Source of the DNA: Apostichopus japonicus
Taxonomy: Eukaryota > Echinodermata > Holothuroidea > Aspidochirotida > Stichopodidae
Length of the DNA: 64,000 nt
Assembly: GCF_037975245.1 (NCBI RefSeq)
Contig: NC_092576.1
Span: 44,447,111-44,511,110 of the forward strand
Direction: 5' to 3'
Part shown: one piece after another, positions 9,789 to 22,900 of the stretch
How positions within the stretch are numbered: position 1 is the stretch's first letter
How the letters are laid out: the number at the start of each line of letters is the position of its first letter
Notes under the pieces: generated by a model
Told to the model about the DNA's origin: nothing
What the model saw: the letters and a program-made list of their open reading frames with translations, nothing else
Databases searched by the model: none
Made by a program: the position numbers and the translations under genes

Positions 9789-12065
9789 CTGTAAACAATA
9801 CAAACCAGTTCAAATAATAAAGAGCCAATTCAATGACTTCATACCGACCTCAATTATTGGGGCATACTGTACTAACATGTCAAAATAGAAAAGGGGCACC
9901 TCTGAAGGGCAATCTACCATTGAAGCTCCTTACAAGTAACATCCCTAGCAAGGAGGGGGTAGCCTCTTCTTAGAATTCTTGCCTCTGTTGGGACAATGCT
10001 GCAAAGGAAAATAAAACAGGCCGATGTTGCCTCGTTTCCAACTCTTTCCCACTTCTGAATCCATTCCCTAGATTGAGAAAATCTGGTTATGAAATTAGCT
10101 CAAGCGGAAATGACGAAAAGCTGGTGTGAGGTGCCACCTTCTCCCTCCCCCCACCCTTTCCCTGATTTGTGGTAACTTCACTAATTTGCCACTACAACTG
10201 CTAGGAAATTAATAATAGACCACCTCTGAATTTGTTGTGCACTCTTCCAATTGGCCCCTTCAATCTACTAACCAAATGAAATATGTCTGTGTGACATGTT
10301 CCTGGGGCATGTGCTGCCACAACTTTTAAGGAAAATAGTAACTTCATTAACTTAACTCGACCGCACTTTCATGTTAATTTTGCTGCCCCATCAACAAATT
10401 AGCTAAGAGTATGAGCAAAGTTAGGAAACATTTATCGGTTCTAGGCCTAACTAGTGACACAACCATCGAGGTAAATGAATCTGGAGGATTCATGTCAATT
10501 GGGTGCGCGTACCATGCATGGAGGGTCATGTGATGTGTTCCAGGGTGGTACCAAACTGATATTTCTCTGTAGCAGTTCGAGAACAGTGTAAGTGACTTCG
10601 TGAAAGATTTGCACCAAGACGGATCGGACATGGGAACTAACGGCGTAAGAAGGTACTGGTACTTCAGGCCTACGAAATCGTGCTAATATGCTAACGTTCA
10701 ACCTTATTCTCTTGAATGAAGGCAGGCCTTCTACATAATAGATCTTACTTATTAATACAGCTCCAGGGGCAAGCTTTGTCTCATATGGCCTAACGTTATT
10801 ACTACATGCTATAAGTGACTATAGAAATGGGGAAATGTTTAGTTCAGTGCAACCACGGAATTCTCCATGCAACAGAGCCTAATGCTGCTTGACGGGAATA
10901 TAGCTATCACGTTAGGCTACAGGCACGGTTATTGCTAGGTAACGGGTGTCGTCTGCTGCTCTAAGCACGCATACACATTTACATACTAGTTGGGTGAAAT
11001 CATCCTGCGTAATGGGGAGAGTAATATATTAGTACCACCCTGGAACACCCTGGCACTTAGTAGGCCTGAGTACAATGTTTGTTGGGAGCCTTTGCTGAGC
11101 TGAGCCTTTTATATGCAGGTTTGCAAGAGGACATAGTTGCCACACCTGTATCAAAAGGGCTAGGCATATCACCAGTGCAATTGGCATCAGTTTCATCAGC
11201 TGTACAAGCTGTAAAACCGAACCTGTTACCTGTTTTAAAGGTTGTTGCACGCCTACGATACATGCCTTTCCTTCTACCCATTCTTTTAAATAGTATTTCC
11301 TATGTCATCCTTTAAAAATAAATAGTTTCCAGTGGCTAATTCACTAGTTTTGTTTGTTAGCAATTATTGAAAGTCTAAGCAGTTGAAAAGCTGTGCACGG
11401 ACTGATATCTTATAAGATTTACACTGAGAAACTAGTCAATATGATCGACTACAACGATTTGGGAACGTTGTTTGAACAGCGCCCTCACTTCAGATCTGAG
11501 CACAGCATACTGTTTTCCTGAGCTTTTTTGGCCCCAAAATCTGCTGAAATTACTTTTAAAAATAGTGCCAAAGTAACAAGTACATTTTTCTCTTTCAACT
11601 CAGGGCCACAGCTATGTTCTAAAGTTTACTGGATGCTGGGATTGATGAAGATTTCAGAGGGAAGAAGAGAGGTTGGAAAACAAAGTTTTGTCAAGTTTCC
11701 TGTCACACAGGAACATTTCTCCCGCCTGGCGGGTTAAGTAGCACCAAACTGAGTTACTGTGCTTAAAACACATTCTATAAACCATAAAGCACTTTAGACA
11801 TGCAGTACTCAACATTCATGCTTAAGGATGGCTTTTTATAACACCAGGGAACATGCTAACCAGTGGAGACTTGCCTCTTTAATATTCAGTATTGCACTGT
11901 GCATTTGGCCTGTACAATTTGTATGAGGCACAATATGAAGAGACACCAAATAGACAGATATAGAAACAAATTGTCAAAGTTATGTATTTTCTGGTTTTCA
12001 AGACTTCTCAAACTGTCATAAAAAGAGGTTTAAAGTAGAGTTTAAAAATTTCAACTTTCACTTAA
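9789..12065. other. No gene recognised
   Basis: There are several overlapping open frames of 60-90 codons on both strands (10374-10701, 11029-11315, 11528-11737), but none shows a known domain and they contradict one another in strand. The interval contains one widely spaced inverted repeat, listed separately. Confidence 0.4.
10536..11047. mobile_element. Possible inverted-repeat element, about 0.5 kb
   Basis: TGTTCCAGGGTGGTACCAA at the left is matched by TTAGTACCACCCTGGAACA at the right, an inverted 19-mer with one mismatch. The 512-bp spacing suits a small non-autonomous DNA transposon. No target-site duplication was identified, so the ends may be wrong. Confidence 0.3.
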
Positions 12066-12532
12066 GGTGGCATACTCCTATTAGCGTCTATATCAATCCG
12101 CGGCAAATGTTCTCCTTCAGGAAAAGTACCATTTAGGAGCAGGAGAACAACTTTTTTGCCATGTTATCAATTAGGATGAGCTTTTTGTGGCTTGGATGTT
12201 AAAGAGCATGAACGGAAGCACATGTGGTTAAAAAAAATTGGTAAAATTGAGGCAATTTTAGACCAGTTTCGCCCTCCCAGGAGCAGCGGACGAAGATTGT
12301 TTACTGCCGAGTAAGAGGTTTGTTGACAAGTGACGAAAAGTTCCGGCTCTCGTAGCAAAAAAATTTCACGGTCATGGTACGGAAAATTGATGGTGCCATG
12401 AAAGGCCAACTTGTCAGCTATGCAGTGATGGGTAGCGCTTAGCAAGTAAAACTTCTATCTAGGCTTAGAGAAGGCATTACTTTTGTGATTTAGTGTGTAA
12501 GTCAATGGGGATTTTAATGGGCGTATGCTACC
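12066..12532. mobile_element. MITE with TTAA target duplication
   Basis: The element begins GGTGGCATACTCCTATTA and ends TAATGGGCGTATGCTACC, an imperfect inverted repeat. TTAA flanks both ends (12062-12065 and 12533-12536). TTAA duplication is typical of piggyBac and Kolobok elements, and the 467-bp length without a transposase frame fits a non-autonomous copy. Confidence 0.7.
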
Positions 12533-12672
12533 TTAAGACTGAACAAGATCAAATATTTGGGAAGTTTTATAACCCATACAATGAGGAAGAAAAAACATTG
12601 TATTGAAAAGGGTTCTAGTAATGTAAACTCGGAACTCTACTCGCTGAAAAATGCAAGTGCCTTAAATTTTCC

Positions 12673-13285
12673 CTTGTTGAGTTACCATTCATACAAACTT
12701 TTCATACCGTAACATTGCTAAGCCTGCCCCTCATAGATATGCATGATATCAATTGCAACACACATCAGGACGTGTATAGGCTATCTGCCAATATCATCAT
12801 ACCAAGTTTGACGAAATTCCGACTAATAATAGCCAAGTTGTTGCGATTTGGGCATGTTTACGTTTAACACCATGACCTCATGAATATTCATGATATGAGC
12901 ACCAAAATCAACTGACAGGGTTCATCTACTCACTATGGGCCACTCACCCACTAAGTATGGTAATGATCGGTCATTCACTTGTTGAGTTATCGTGCATACA
13001 AACTTTTCATACCAAAATATTGTTTAGCCAGCCCCCTCATCAATATGCATGATATCAATGGCAACACACATCAGTGTGTGAAGACTATCTACCAATATCA
13101 TCATACCAAGTTTGACGAAATTACGACTAATAGTAGCCAAGTTATTGCAATTTGGAGTTTTACAGGTTTGACCCGGTGACCTCATTAATATTCATGATAT
13201 GAGCACCAAAATAAATAGGGTTCATCTAGTCACTATGGGCCACCCATTCACCAAGTATGGTAATGATCGGTCATTCCCTTGTTGA
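12673..13285. repeat. Tandem duplication, about 306-bp unit, two copies
   Basis: Two adjacent diverged copies share blocks such as CATACAAACTTTTCATACC, TATGCATGATATCAATTGC or its variant, CATCATACCAAGTTTGACGA and AATATTCATGATATGAGCAC, plus a GGTAATGATCGGTCATTC end. A CA-rich microsatellite-like tail (CACACACATTCACGCACACG) follows near 13310. Confidence 0.8.
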
Positions 13286-16200
13286 GTTATCGTGTATACA
13301 AGCTAAAGCGTCACACACACATTCACGCACACGTTTGTATTACATGTATTCAGACTGAGGACCCCATTGTATTTTCCATTGTTCAAATCCACGTTCCCTA
13401 ACCTTAACAATACCCCATACAATAGAATTCTTCGGAGGGCGTGGTGATTCTTTAGAAATCACAACCGAGGACCATGCCTATAGAGGCATGTTAGATTGCC
13501 ACCTCTAGTCAAAGTTTAGTACCTTTTCTTAATGACTAAATGTAAACTTACATTTGCTTCACTACTTACTTCCACTTTACTTTGGGTTACTCCATGAGTT
13601 GTTCACAGTGTTGTTGCATCCCTCTCTTGAAGTTAGCTCTGGAGTCATCAGCTGGAAATATGGTGACCACAACAGTGTTGTGGTGGAATCAGCTATTTTG
13701 GAAAATCTGCTAAAAGTTTCCCCCATCCTTGCTAGTCACATCCAACTTTAATCCAGATCTCATCAGCGGGAATCAAATATGTCCACTTGAGAAGATTCTA
13801 GTCTATTTAAAAGTAAACATAAAAAGTACTTGTTATGGGTCAATTTCAATGAGCAGACATTTAATCATCAGCTCAATTCATAGCTCATAATATTTCCCAA
13901 AGTGTCATAACTTATTGCTTTTAATTGTATTAATAGTGGTATTCCAAGAGTAGAAAATTTAGTACGATTCTAGGAGATGTTTTTATTTTCTATTTTTTTA
14001 TTGTTTGTACTATTATATATAGTGGTATTTCTACAGACTCAAATTTGGTAAGAGTCTGTAATAGGTTTCTTTTAAATTGTTTTGTTTAAATGTTATGCAT
14101 AGTGATATTCTTACAGCAGTAAATTGGGAAAATACTAAAACTTAATGTCAATGCAAAACACTGTTAAAAATAATATACTAACAGAAGTCAGTGCCGAGAA
14201 AAAACATTGAACTCCTCAAATTGCAACAATAAAAACATATTAAAAGACAAACCTCCTTGACTCCCATATTAAAAATTTCCTCTTTAAATATATAATTAAT
14301 AAATCATATACTAAGAATGATTTAAAATCCCCCTTAAAAAAGCTCATTTTTTTTTTAAACTGGGAGGAGGATTTGGCTCTGGCGGGGGGGGGGGGGGGTA
14401 GTTTAGGAACTTTGTGGCTAGAAGTTTTGTGAGTCAAACTCCAGAAGTTTACCTCTGGGAAAAAGTCCAGCTCTGGGAAGGGATTGTTTTGCCTTATCAT
14501 CATGAAGATATTCTCACAGTACCTGTCTAGTCAATGAAGCTGTTGAAAGACCTTTTCTTTCAAGAAATTCACACTAACCCATGGTGTCTTCTTGATGATT
14601 GTACCATCTTCCTCATCTTGGTGCTCTGACATTGTTACTGATAATGTCCTGCATTGACCCGATCACATTCACACTGTTTCAGCTACTTATAACAGAAACA
14701 CAAGCTCCATTAGTGTTTATCTTTACGGGTGAATTAACCGAGTTTTGTAACTGTTGTTGCAGTTTTATATCCAGTAGTGGGTATGAAGGCAGAAGGCATA
14801 TTAACTGTAATTGTATGCTCAAGTAGATTTGCCGGTTACTCTTTTTGATAATCTTGTTTATTGCTTTAAACAATTGATTGAGGGTTTTTTGAAAGTATTT
14901 TTACTTAACTTAAAGGAGGTGACAAATATGTTATACCATCCTAGAGTTAGGACAGGATATGGTTGCTATGGATACCAGACTTGTCAATCTGTAGTTCAAG
15001 TTAAGCTATTGTTATTTGGTGATCAATTGATGTTTTTGGTTCTATGCTTTTTTTAATTAAAGATGACGTTTGCAATACAGTTAGTTATAAAATTCTGAGA
15101 TTTGTGTAAGATTACATACCATTACGAAATAATCTGTGAGGTGAATTTTCTGAAGTTTCGTTCTTGGGGGACATTTTGTGTACTTTTGACGACCATAGCA
15201 GGAAGAACTTATCAACTGCCGGCACTTAACATTGTATTTAGTTATTCATAATCACCACACCTTTAAGATTCCATTTACATTAATAGTCCTCTTGTTTCAG
15301 GATTTCAGGATTGTGTGTTACATGTGTATTGGCTCATCCTAGCACAAACGTGAATTTGTATTGTACACACTGGTGCTGTAGTACCTGTATCACAATTCTG
15401 TATGTAACCAACTATCACAAGGGAAGAGGCTGTTCACTTGACAAGGTACCTCAATAAAACTGAGACCACATGTGCATTCAAACTATTCCCAAGGGCTCGA
15501 TACTGTTGTTTGCGACTGAGTTCAGATGGAAAACCTGAAAAGAAAAGAACAATTAAGTCATGAAAATGTTGATGAATGAATTCCCAAAATTTGGTTTCTT
15601 CTTCAACACTGAACTAGTACTATGTATATGGAACTTATGCAAACAGGTGTGAAGGATCAATACTATATATATTTCTGAAGTGCGGTGTCTGTTTCTGGTT
15701 TTGGAGGAGAATCTAGGGATGGGGTAGGGGATGGAGGTTGGACAGGGGTTGCTGGAAGATTGCTCCTGTTTTGACTAATGCATCCTTTCTAAACAATTTC
15801 CATAATACCTCCCAGTATTGTAATACCAGTAACATGGCTTGATAAAGGGATAAAGTGCCCATTTTATGTAAGAAATGGCACGATCTCTTTGAGAATCACA
15901 TTCAAGTCATGATCTCCATTTCCATCCACTATAACAATGTTGCAATAGTTGAGACGGAGGGGAGAGGAGGGAGAGGCAGTTCTGAATATTGAGCTACACT
16001 AATGAAGGCATATTGAAAATTAAACAATTGATAAAAGTGAAAACAGAGACAAAGAGCCAGAAGCGTAATAAAGTGTAACCTAGGTGCAACCAGGATGCAA
16101 CCTTGGTGAAACCTTAGTATCACCTAGGTGCGACGGAGGTGCAAACTTGGTACCTCTTTCATGGATTAATGAATCGCTAATCTGGCAAAACTAGTTTACA

Positions 16201-19045
16201 TTAAGATCAACCAACAATATCTCCAGTTAAGAAGATAATCAGATAGGGTTTTTAACAAGAAGTGGAGTATATTTTGCTCTGATTCCCTATTTGTGTCACA
16301 CTGTATGTCAGTCACCATAATACGCCCTTAAGTATGGACAATCCTGTTTGGTTTATCTTATGTCACCAAACTACCTAAATGCCAGTTCCTATAATGTGCG
16401 ATTTACTCCTGATCTTTCCAACCTGTGTTGCTTTGACTCACGAAATGTTACCTCACAAAAACAACAGAAAATAAACTATTAAATGGATTGATGAGGCAAC
16501 AATGTATTGATCACAACGTTTTACTTGGTGACCCACATGGTCATCTTTGTGATGTTGGGACAGCTGTCATTGCCTGAGGAAGGGGTCTATGAAGAGGGAG
16601 CATCCCCGTCCACTTAATTTTGAGGGGACCCTTCCAAAACTGTGTGGCAACCCTACAAAGAGTCTGGACCCCCCCCCTCCCACCCCACCTTGATTTACCA
16701 GGGTTGTATACTATTAAAGCACACTCACATATCTGCCCATGTAATAGGTGCACTTTTAATGTTGGTGAAATGATCTGTTTAAAGATATGAGGCTCATTAC
16801 AGCGTCATGACTACATAGTCTAGCAAACTGACCGTAAGGCCAGTACCCGAGATGCACTCAATAGGGAACGTAAGACTTTAATGGCCTGGAATAATATGTC
16901 AACAATGCATCTTTGTCTTTTGCAAAAAAACAAAATGGCATTGGCTATAACAACATGGTCCTCAGTGGTTTATGAAGTTAAATGAAAATGTATTCTTGGA
17001 ATGACATTGTTTTGTCCTCCATGTGTACCAGCAAACAGGTGACCCAGTGTTCATCTCTTTGTGAATGAACTCATTCTCTGGGAGTAAGTTGTTTACACCT
17101 GGTGTCTTAGTGGTTATTGAGCAATGTTGATGTTTTCCGGTAATGAGTAAGCCAATCAGCTGGTTCATTTATCTCCTTATTTGGGCTGGGCAGGAATTTG
17201 TATTGTTTAAGGGTACTTTCCCTGGCTCTATAAGAAGTCCAGTTTAACCAGTTATCTGTGCCACTCACTTGACGCCGATAGGATGTCGGAGACAGCACCA
17301 CTATACAGGTACGAACCACTTTATATTTTCCAGAAGTAGCCTTCTTGGATAAATATTGTTCAGTTACTCTGTGATGGCTCAAAGTAAATTAAGCACAAAA
17401 CATCTCTGTGTGCTTAATTTACAGTCATACCATAGATAGCTATTGTTTACAATCCATGGTGTAATTTAGCAACTATGTGTTCCATTGATAATGACATATA
17501 CAGTAGCCAATGTTGAGTATTTCTGTACTGTGTACTCTATAGGTAACACTATGACTATATGCTACCTGTATATTATAATTTATCATTTTGTGGTATCCTT
17601 ATTAGCTGATCCCTTATTAGCTGATATATGTTCTTTAGCTTCCCTTGGTGACAGTTCTTGTCAGAGGTTGACCCTAAATAGTTTTGCTACCGTTTGGTGG
17701 TACGTATGCTATATTTATGAGAGACTTGTCATATAGGGTATATATATGGTGTTATATTATTTTAGCATTTAGTTGTCTACATGCTAGTAATTAGGTTCTA
17801 AGGGCAATTAGCACTTGACTGAGACTTACTGCATGGTGTCCATCATTGACTGCCACGTCGGCTAGATGTGAGCTTTATTACTTATGATATTTACTGGAAA
17901 CATATTTCTTAATGATTCGAGTGTACTTATTGTAGATTTACCTGTCTGTGTTTAGTGTTGGGCCCATTGTATGATTATATTGCTATGTAAGTTAGGCCAC
18001 TCACTTGACAGCCCTCAGCCATCAATATGATGTCGGAGACATCACCATTACAAATCACTTCATAATTTCTATACAGGTTCTTCGGGTTTGGGTCGGCATG
18101 ACTCACGTCCTGGTCGTAAGATGCCCCTCCCCACCAGGCAATGATGTGCCCTGATCGGACAGAGGGCCCAGCGGGTCTAGAAAGGGAGTGAATCCCTACC
18201 TCCTACCAGTGTCACCACCCAGATAAAGATGAGATTGATTGTTTTAATTGTTTAATATTTCAACAGACTAGGAATCGTCTGTCGTTCTTTATTACTTTAC
18301 CTTTTTTCTCTTTCTGTCTTTAACTTATGAATATATAGATGACATAGCCACATATGCATGTGTTTACATTGAAACCAACTAGTTGCTGGAGCATTACTAC
18401 CACTCCACTTTGAACTTTGCAATCTCACGTTCAAGATTTTGCCTAAATCCTACCTGAACATAACTTCAGTTTAACAGATATGACTTTTTACTTACTAAAT
18501 TCTTTTGGAAAACAGTGAAAGTTGGCAACTTCCCTCGGTGTGAAATATCTCAATCCGAGATGTTGGAGGCGAAGCAAGGTCACATTCGAGTCAAGTCGGT
18601 CTTCAAACGCCCATTGTTTCTAGAAAGTAAAAGTCCCTAATCAAAATCAAATAAAGTCACATGATCAAACATGCAGATCAAACTTGAAACTAAGGGAGTG
18701 AACACCAATCACATGACTTCAGATTGGTCATGTGATTAATTTAAATGTATAGCACAGTAACATCAAAGTGTGCTTACAAATACTGTAACTGCCTCACCAT
18801 ATACCATCATGATGCCACAGTGTTACTGTTCACAGTATTACAGAGAGAGTTACAGTAAAGCTGTTTGTCTGTTATGAGTTTTGACTGTGTCCCATTGTTC
18901 CCATACCTCTACAAACATTTTGCCCAGCATCACTTGTTTACACCACATTAGAAAACAATTCACAGATTTAATCTTTTTCTAATTTATCTCCTTGTCTAAT
19001 CAGCAGGAAACAATCAAGAGAAAACTTCATGTTTTGTGAATATCA
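13286..19045. other. Long stretch without recognisable genes
   Basis: AT-rich DNA with many short frames but no domain, no convincing exon pair and no RNA gene. Small structures seen: a run of 18 G near 14381-14398; a cluster of CCTAGGTGCAACC-like boxes at about 16075-16160; and a related segment present twice (about 17260-17315 and 17996-18065) sharing CCACTCACTTGAC and GATGTCGGAGACA. Confidence 0.4.
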
Positions 19046-19077
19046 TTGGAAGAAATTCTCAAACTGTACAATTTACT

Positions 19078-19222
19078 CTATGTACAAAATAGAGCTGTAG
19101 AGTTACACATCTGTGCACTGGTTTACCTATCAATAGCAGTTTATTATGTAATACAAAATAGAGCTGTATTTATACATATGTGCACTGGTTTACCTGTCAA
19201 TAGCAATGTACTATGTAATACT
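19078..19222. repeat. Two-copy tandem duplication, about 71-bp unit
   Basis: ACAAAATAGAGCTGTA, then TGTGCACTGGTTTACCT and TCAATAGCA, then TATGTAATAC, occur twice in direct succession with a few differences. A chance reading frame spans both copies. Confidence 0.7.
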
Positions 19223-19611
19223 GCCCTCATTACTCCTTCAAAAAGGTCTGACATGAGGGTGTTGTGGGGGGGGGGGGGACTGGGGAGAAAGCTTCAGACC
19301 CAGTTCTGTGGGTGATATGGGCTGCATGGACTTGCTTTGTCTAATAGAGTAGCTTACTATCCATAAATGGAGCACTGACATGGATATCAATGCCCCTACC
19401 TGCATCTGTTCAAAACGATTTTTCTGAATCTATGAGAAAATCTGTAAGGTGTTGATCAAGTTGGTCAGATAAAGGTAAAGATGGCCATTACCGAAGAAGA
19501 TCCCCCACCCCCTCTTTCCTTAGGTTCCACAATGTCTTTCAAAAGTGTCCAAAGTGTGTCAATTATGCTGACCACAATGAAATTGTTGGAATGTTACCAG
19601 AAAAAGAGAGA

Positions 19612-19917
19612 TTTTACTTGAATTTGGGAGGTTTTTTGTTTGTTAATTATCAAGGTTATGACGCCAATCTGCAGGTATTGTTTCAGAATCTCCAGGCAAT
19701 GTAGGTATGTTGGAGACAGTTGGGGGCGCTGTTGGTATGGCAATCTGTATCCTACTGAGTCACTAATGAATTGTGTGCAGTACTTACCGTTAGTGAGTTG
19801 TTACGTTGAAGAAAAGAACCTGTTCCTTCCACATAGTGTCCATACCTACAGAGAATAAAAAAACATATCAAATCAATATGACGAAATAACAATGTGTGCA
19901 ATGTGATGAAATTATAA
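19612..19917 (+). repeat. TRDMT1: Duplicated segment (copy of 2460-2765)
   Basis: The gene-proximal copy of the exon-bearing duplication: the 58-bp exon plus about 70 bp of upstream and about 175 bp of downstream intron match 2460-2765 with scattered substitutions and small indels. Confidence 0.85.
19788..19845 (-). CDS. TRDMT1: TRDMT1 exon after CFT (proximal copy)
   Basis: 58 bp between acceptor CTCTGTAG and donor GTAAGT. It encodes YGHYVEGTGSFLQRNNSLT after a split Ala and ends in phase 0. A near-identical exon lies about 17.1 kb downstream at 2638-2695. Confidence 0.88.
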
Positions 19918-22900
19918 AAGGTTGATATTGAATAAATACTGAAATAGTAAGGAACCATGGTGCATCTCCCTCTTTCATGTAATTGTAAGATTTTGATGTT
20001 TTACTTGCTACTGAAATCACCTGAGAAGACAAGTTGTTTTGCCCAGTAAAGAATGTTGTTGTGTCCTCTACCCTCCTACCCTTCTTGCAGAGAAACTTGT
20101 CTTGTGACTTTTGCAACTTATATTCATCCGCAGTTTAGTTTCCAGTGTATTATCATAGGATAGCTTATATTCATCTGCAGTTTAGTTTACAGTGTATTAT
20201 TCATAGGATAACTTATATTCATCCGCAGTTTAGTTTACAGTGTATTATTCATAGGATAACTTATATTCATCCGCAGTTTAGTTTACAGTGTATTATTCAT
20301 AGGATAACTTATATTCATCCGCAGGTGGGTTTACAGTGTATATTATTCACAGGCTAATGCACGCTCAACCGATGATGAAAGGACGGTCAGATTAGAGAAT
20401 TTTTAATACTGAATAGGCTTGGTCAAACTGTTGGCCAAACAAAAGCAGTGGTCAGCTATATACTGTGTATGAGCTAATGAACCAGTTCCTAGGCATGTTG
20501 GCCATACTCAAGGAATAAAGATATATCACAATGGGCAGTCACCGTTACTTAATGAACCTGTTGTTTGACATGAACTAAATATGAAGACATTTACACATGA
20601 AAAATGATACTCCTCCAAACTCACGCCTTCGTAAAACAGCAAGTTCTTTCATCTTCCTCTCGAACGATATCCATCACTCGTCCAAATCTTAACAATGTCT
20701 TATCTGGAACGTCAAAGTCTTCAAAACTTTCTTGTGAAAGTGCCTCTAAATATTCCTTGATATTTCTCTCTTTAGGTGATATCTTATCTTCTGTTTTGAT
20801 ACCTATGTCCCTCTGAGATTCTAGATTTGACATACTCATTGATTCTGAAGTATTTTGGATATCTGCTTCAGGTTCACTCGTAGCATCGATATCACTTGTA
20901 TCTGTCCTTCCTGGTGTACTTTCAACTTCTTGCAAATTATTCTTATCTTGGTTACTATGGCAACAGACATTTTCTGACAGAATCTGGTGATTGAGTAAAG
21001 TCTTTTCTTCATTTGTCAAAGTCGTTTCCTTGAATATCAGAGGTTGATGTTTAGCGAGTAAAAAGTAACGAAGTCTTTGATTGGGAACTCCTAAATCTGT
21101 CGGCGAAAGTAAGAATTCCTGCAAAGAGAAATGGAATATGACCCAAGACACATAATCAGTAGTATTATCACATTAGGTAGATCAATACCAGGGTGTACAG
21201 TAGGCTCAAAATCACAGGGATCTATCATATTAAGGATGAGATCTTATGTCATACTCAGCTGGTACCTGAGATGTCACAAATTACAAAATACACCCAAAAT
21301 TAAAGTCTTATGTCATACTCAGCTGGTACCTGAGATGTCACAAAAAAAGCCAAAATGAAATAAATTTTATATCATACTCAGCTGGTACCTGAGATGTCAC
21401 AAAATACACCCAAACTTAAATATAATTTATTTCATACTCAGCTGGTACCAGAGCTGTCACAAAATACACCCAAACTTAAATGCCTTATGTCGTACTCAGC
21501 TGGTACCTGAGATGTCACAAAATACATCCAAAATGAAATATATTTTATGCCATACTCAGCTGGTACCAGAGATGTCACAAAATACACCCAAAATGAAATA
21601 CATTTTATGCCATACTCAGCTGGTACCAGAGATGTCACAAAATACAAAATACACCCAACTTAAATGCCTTATGCTGTCCTCAGTGGGTACAGGTACCTGA
21701 GATGTCACAAAATACACACAAAATGAAATATATTTTATGCCATACTCAGCTGGTACCAGAGATGTCACAAAATACATCCAAACTTAAATGTCTTATGCCA
21801 TACTCAGCTGGTACCAGAGATGTCACAAAATACACCCAAAATGAAATACATTTTATGCCATACTCAACTGGTACCAGAGATGTCACAAAATACAAAATAC
21901 ACCCAACTTAAATGCCTTATGCTGTCCTCAGCTGGTACCTGAGATGTCACAAAATACACACAAAATGAAATATTTTATTTCATACTCAGCTGGTACCAGA
22001 GATATCACAATTTACAAAATACACCCAAAATTGTTGACAAACATGATAGGCACATGTTTGTAGCTGTTCAGTAACTTTTGATATCATGCATTACACAGCA
22101 TATCCAACATTATCAAGAAAACCAACACAAATTGATGGGAATAAGTAGGTAAAAATAGGATCGTTTAATTATAGGATGGCTGAAGAGCCATCACGAAAGT
22201 AAAGAGATTTACCTTGTATGAAAAATTACACTTCTTTAAAACATCAATCAACTCATTTCTAAGAGAAAAAAATAAGAGATTAGATTATTTTCTGTATGTG
22301 ACTCCTCCAGGCATTTTGATTCTCACATTTTGTCCTGTCTAATGCAGAATGGTCAAATTGCAATAATATTTACCTAGAAATCTTTCTCCACACGAATCTT
22401 AATATTTTTCATAAAAGCTATAAATTCCATAACTGCTACACAAGATTTGAACAATAAATTATTCTTGAACTGATGATACTTTATTTAGAGACATGATTAT
22501 GATTGCAGGAACAAACTTCACTACTTCAACGCCCCCCCCCCCCCCAAAAAAAAAAATATTTGAAATTGTAAACATTGTCAAATTGTAGAAGTCAAATGGT
22601 GCATAATGAGGCATTATTAGAAGTATTACAGAGTGCATAACTGCATTCCTTTAATTATTAATTATTTAAATTATTAAAGCACGTTTCAAGCCAGGTAAAA
22701 CACTGTTTAATAGAAAACTGCTCCACCGACTTTACAATCACTTGAGGTCAATGTTTGCTTGTCCTGGAAATTGTCTGATTTGAGAACCAATCTTGTTTAA
22801 CACTGTTTGTGCAGAGAGCTAGGTCATTGACACAAGAATACAGTGTGAATCCCAACTTGTGTTTAAAGAATTGACACCTGAGGGAATCATATCCATAACA

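Noticed and set aside
11029-11315. Overlapping open frames on both strands near 11.1-11.3 kb
   Set aside because: Up to three frames are open at once, none with a recognised domain or start context; probably local composition.
14381-14398. Poly-G/poly-C tracts (also near 19267, 22531, 26909, 28898, 54840, 56083, 56217, 57051, 61287)
   Set aside because: Frequent mononucleotide runs in this genome; possible quadruplex formers, but no positional logic seen.
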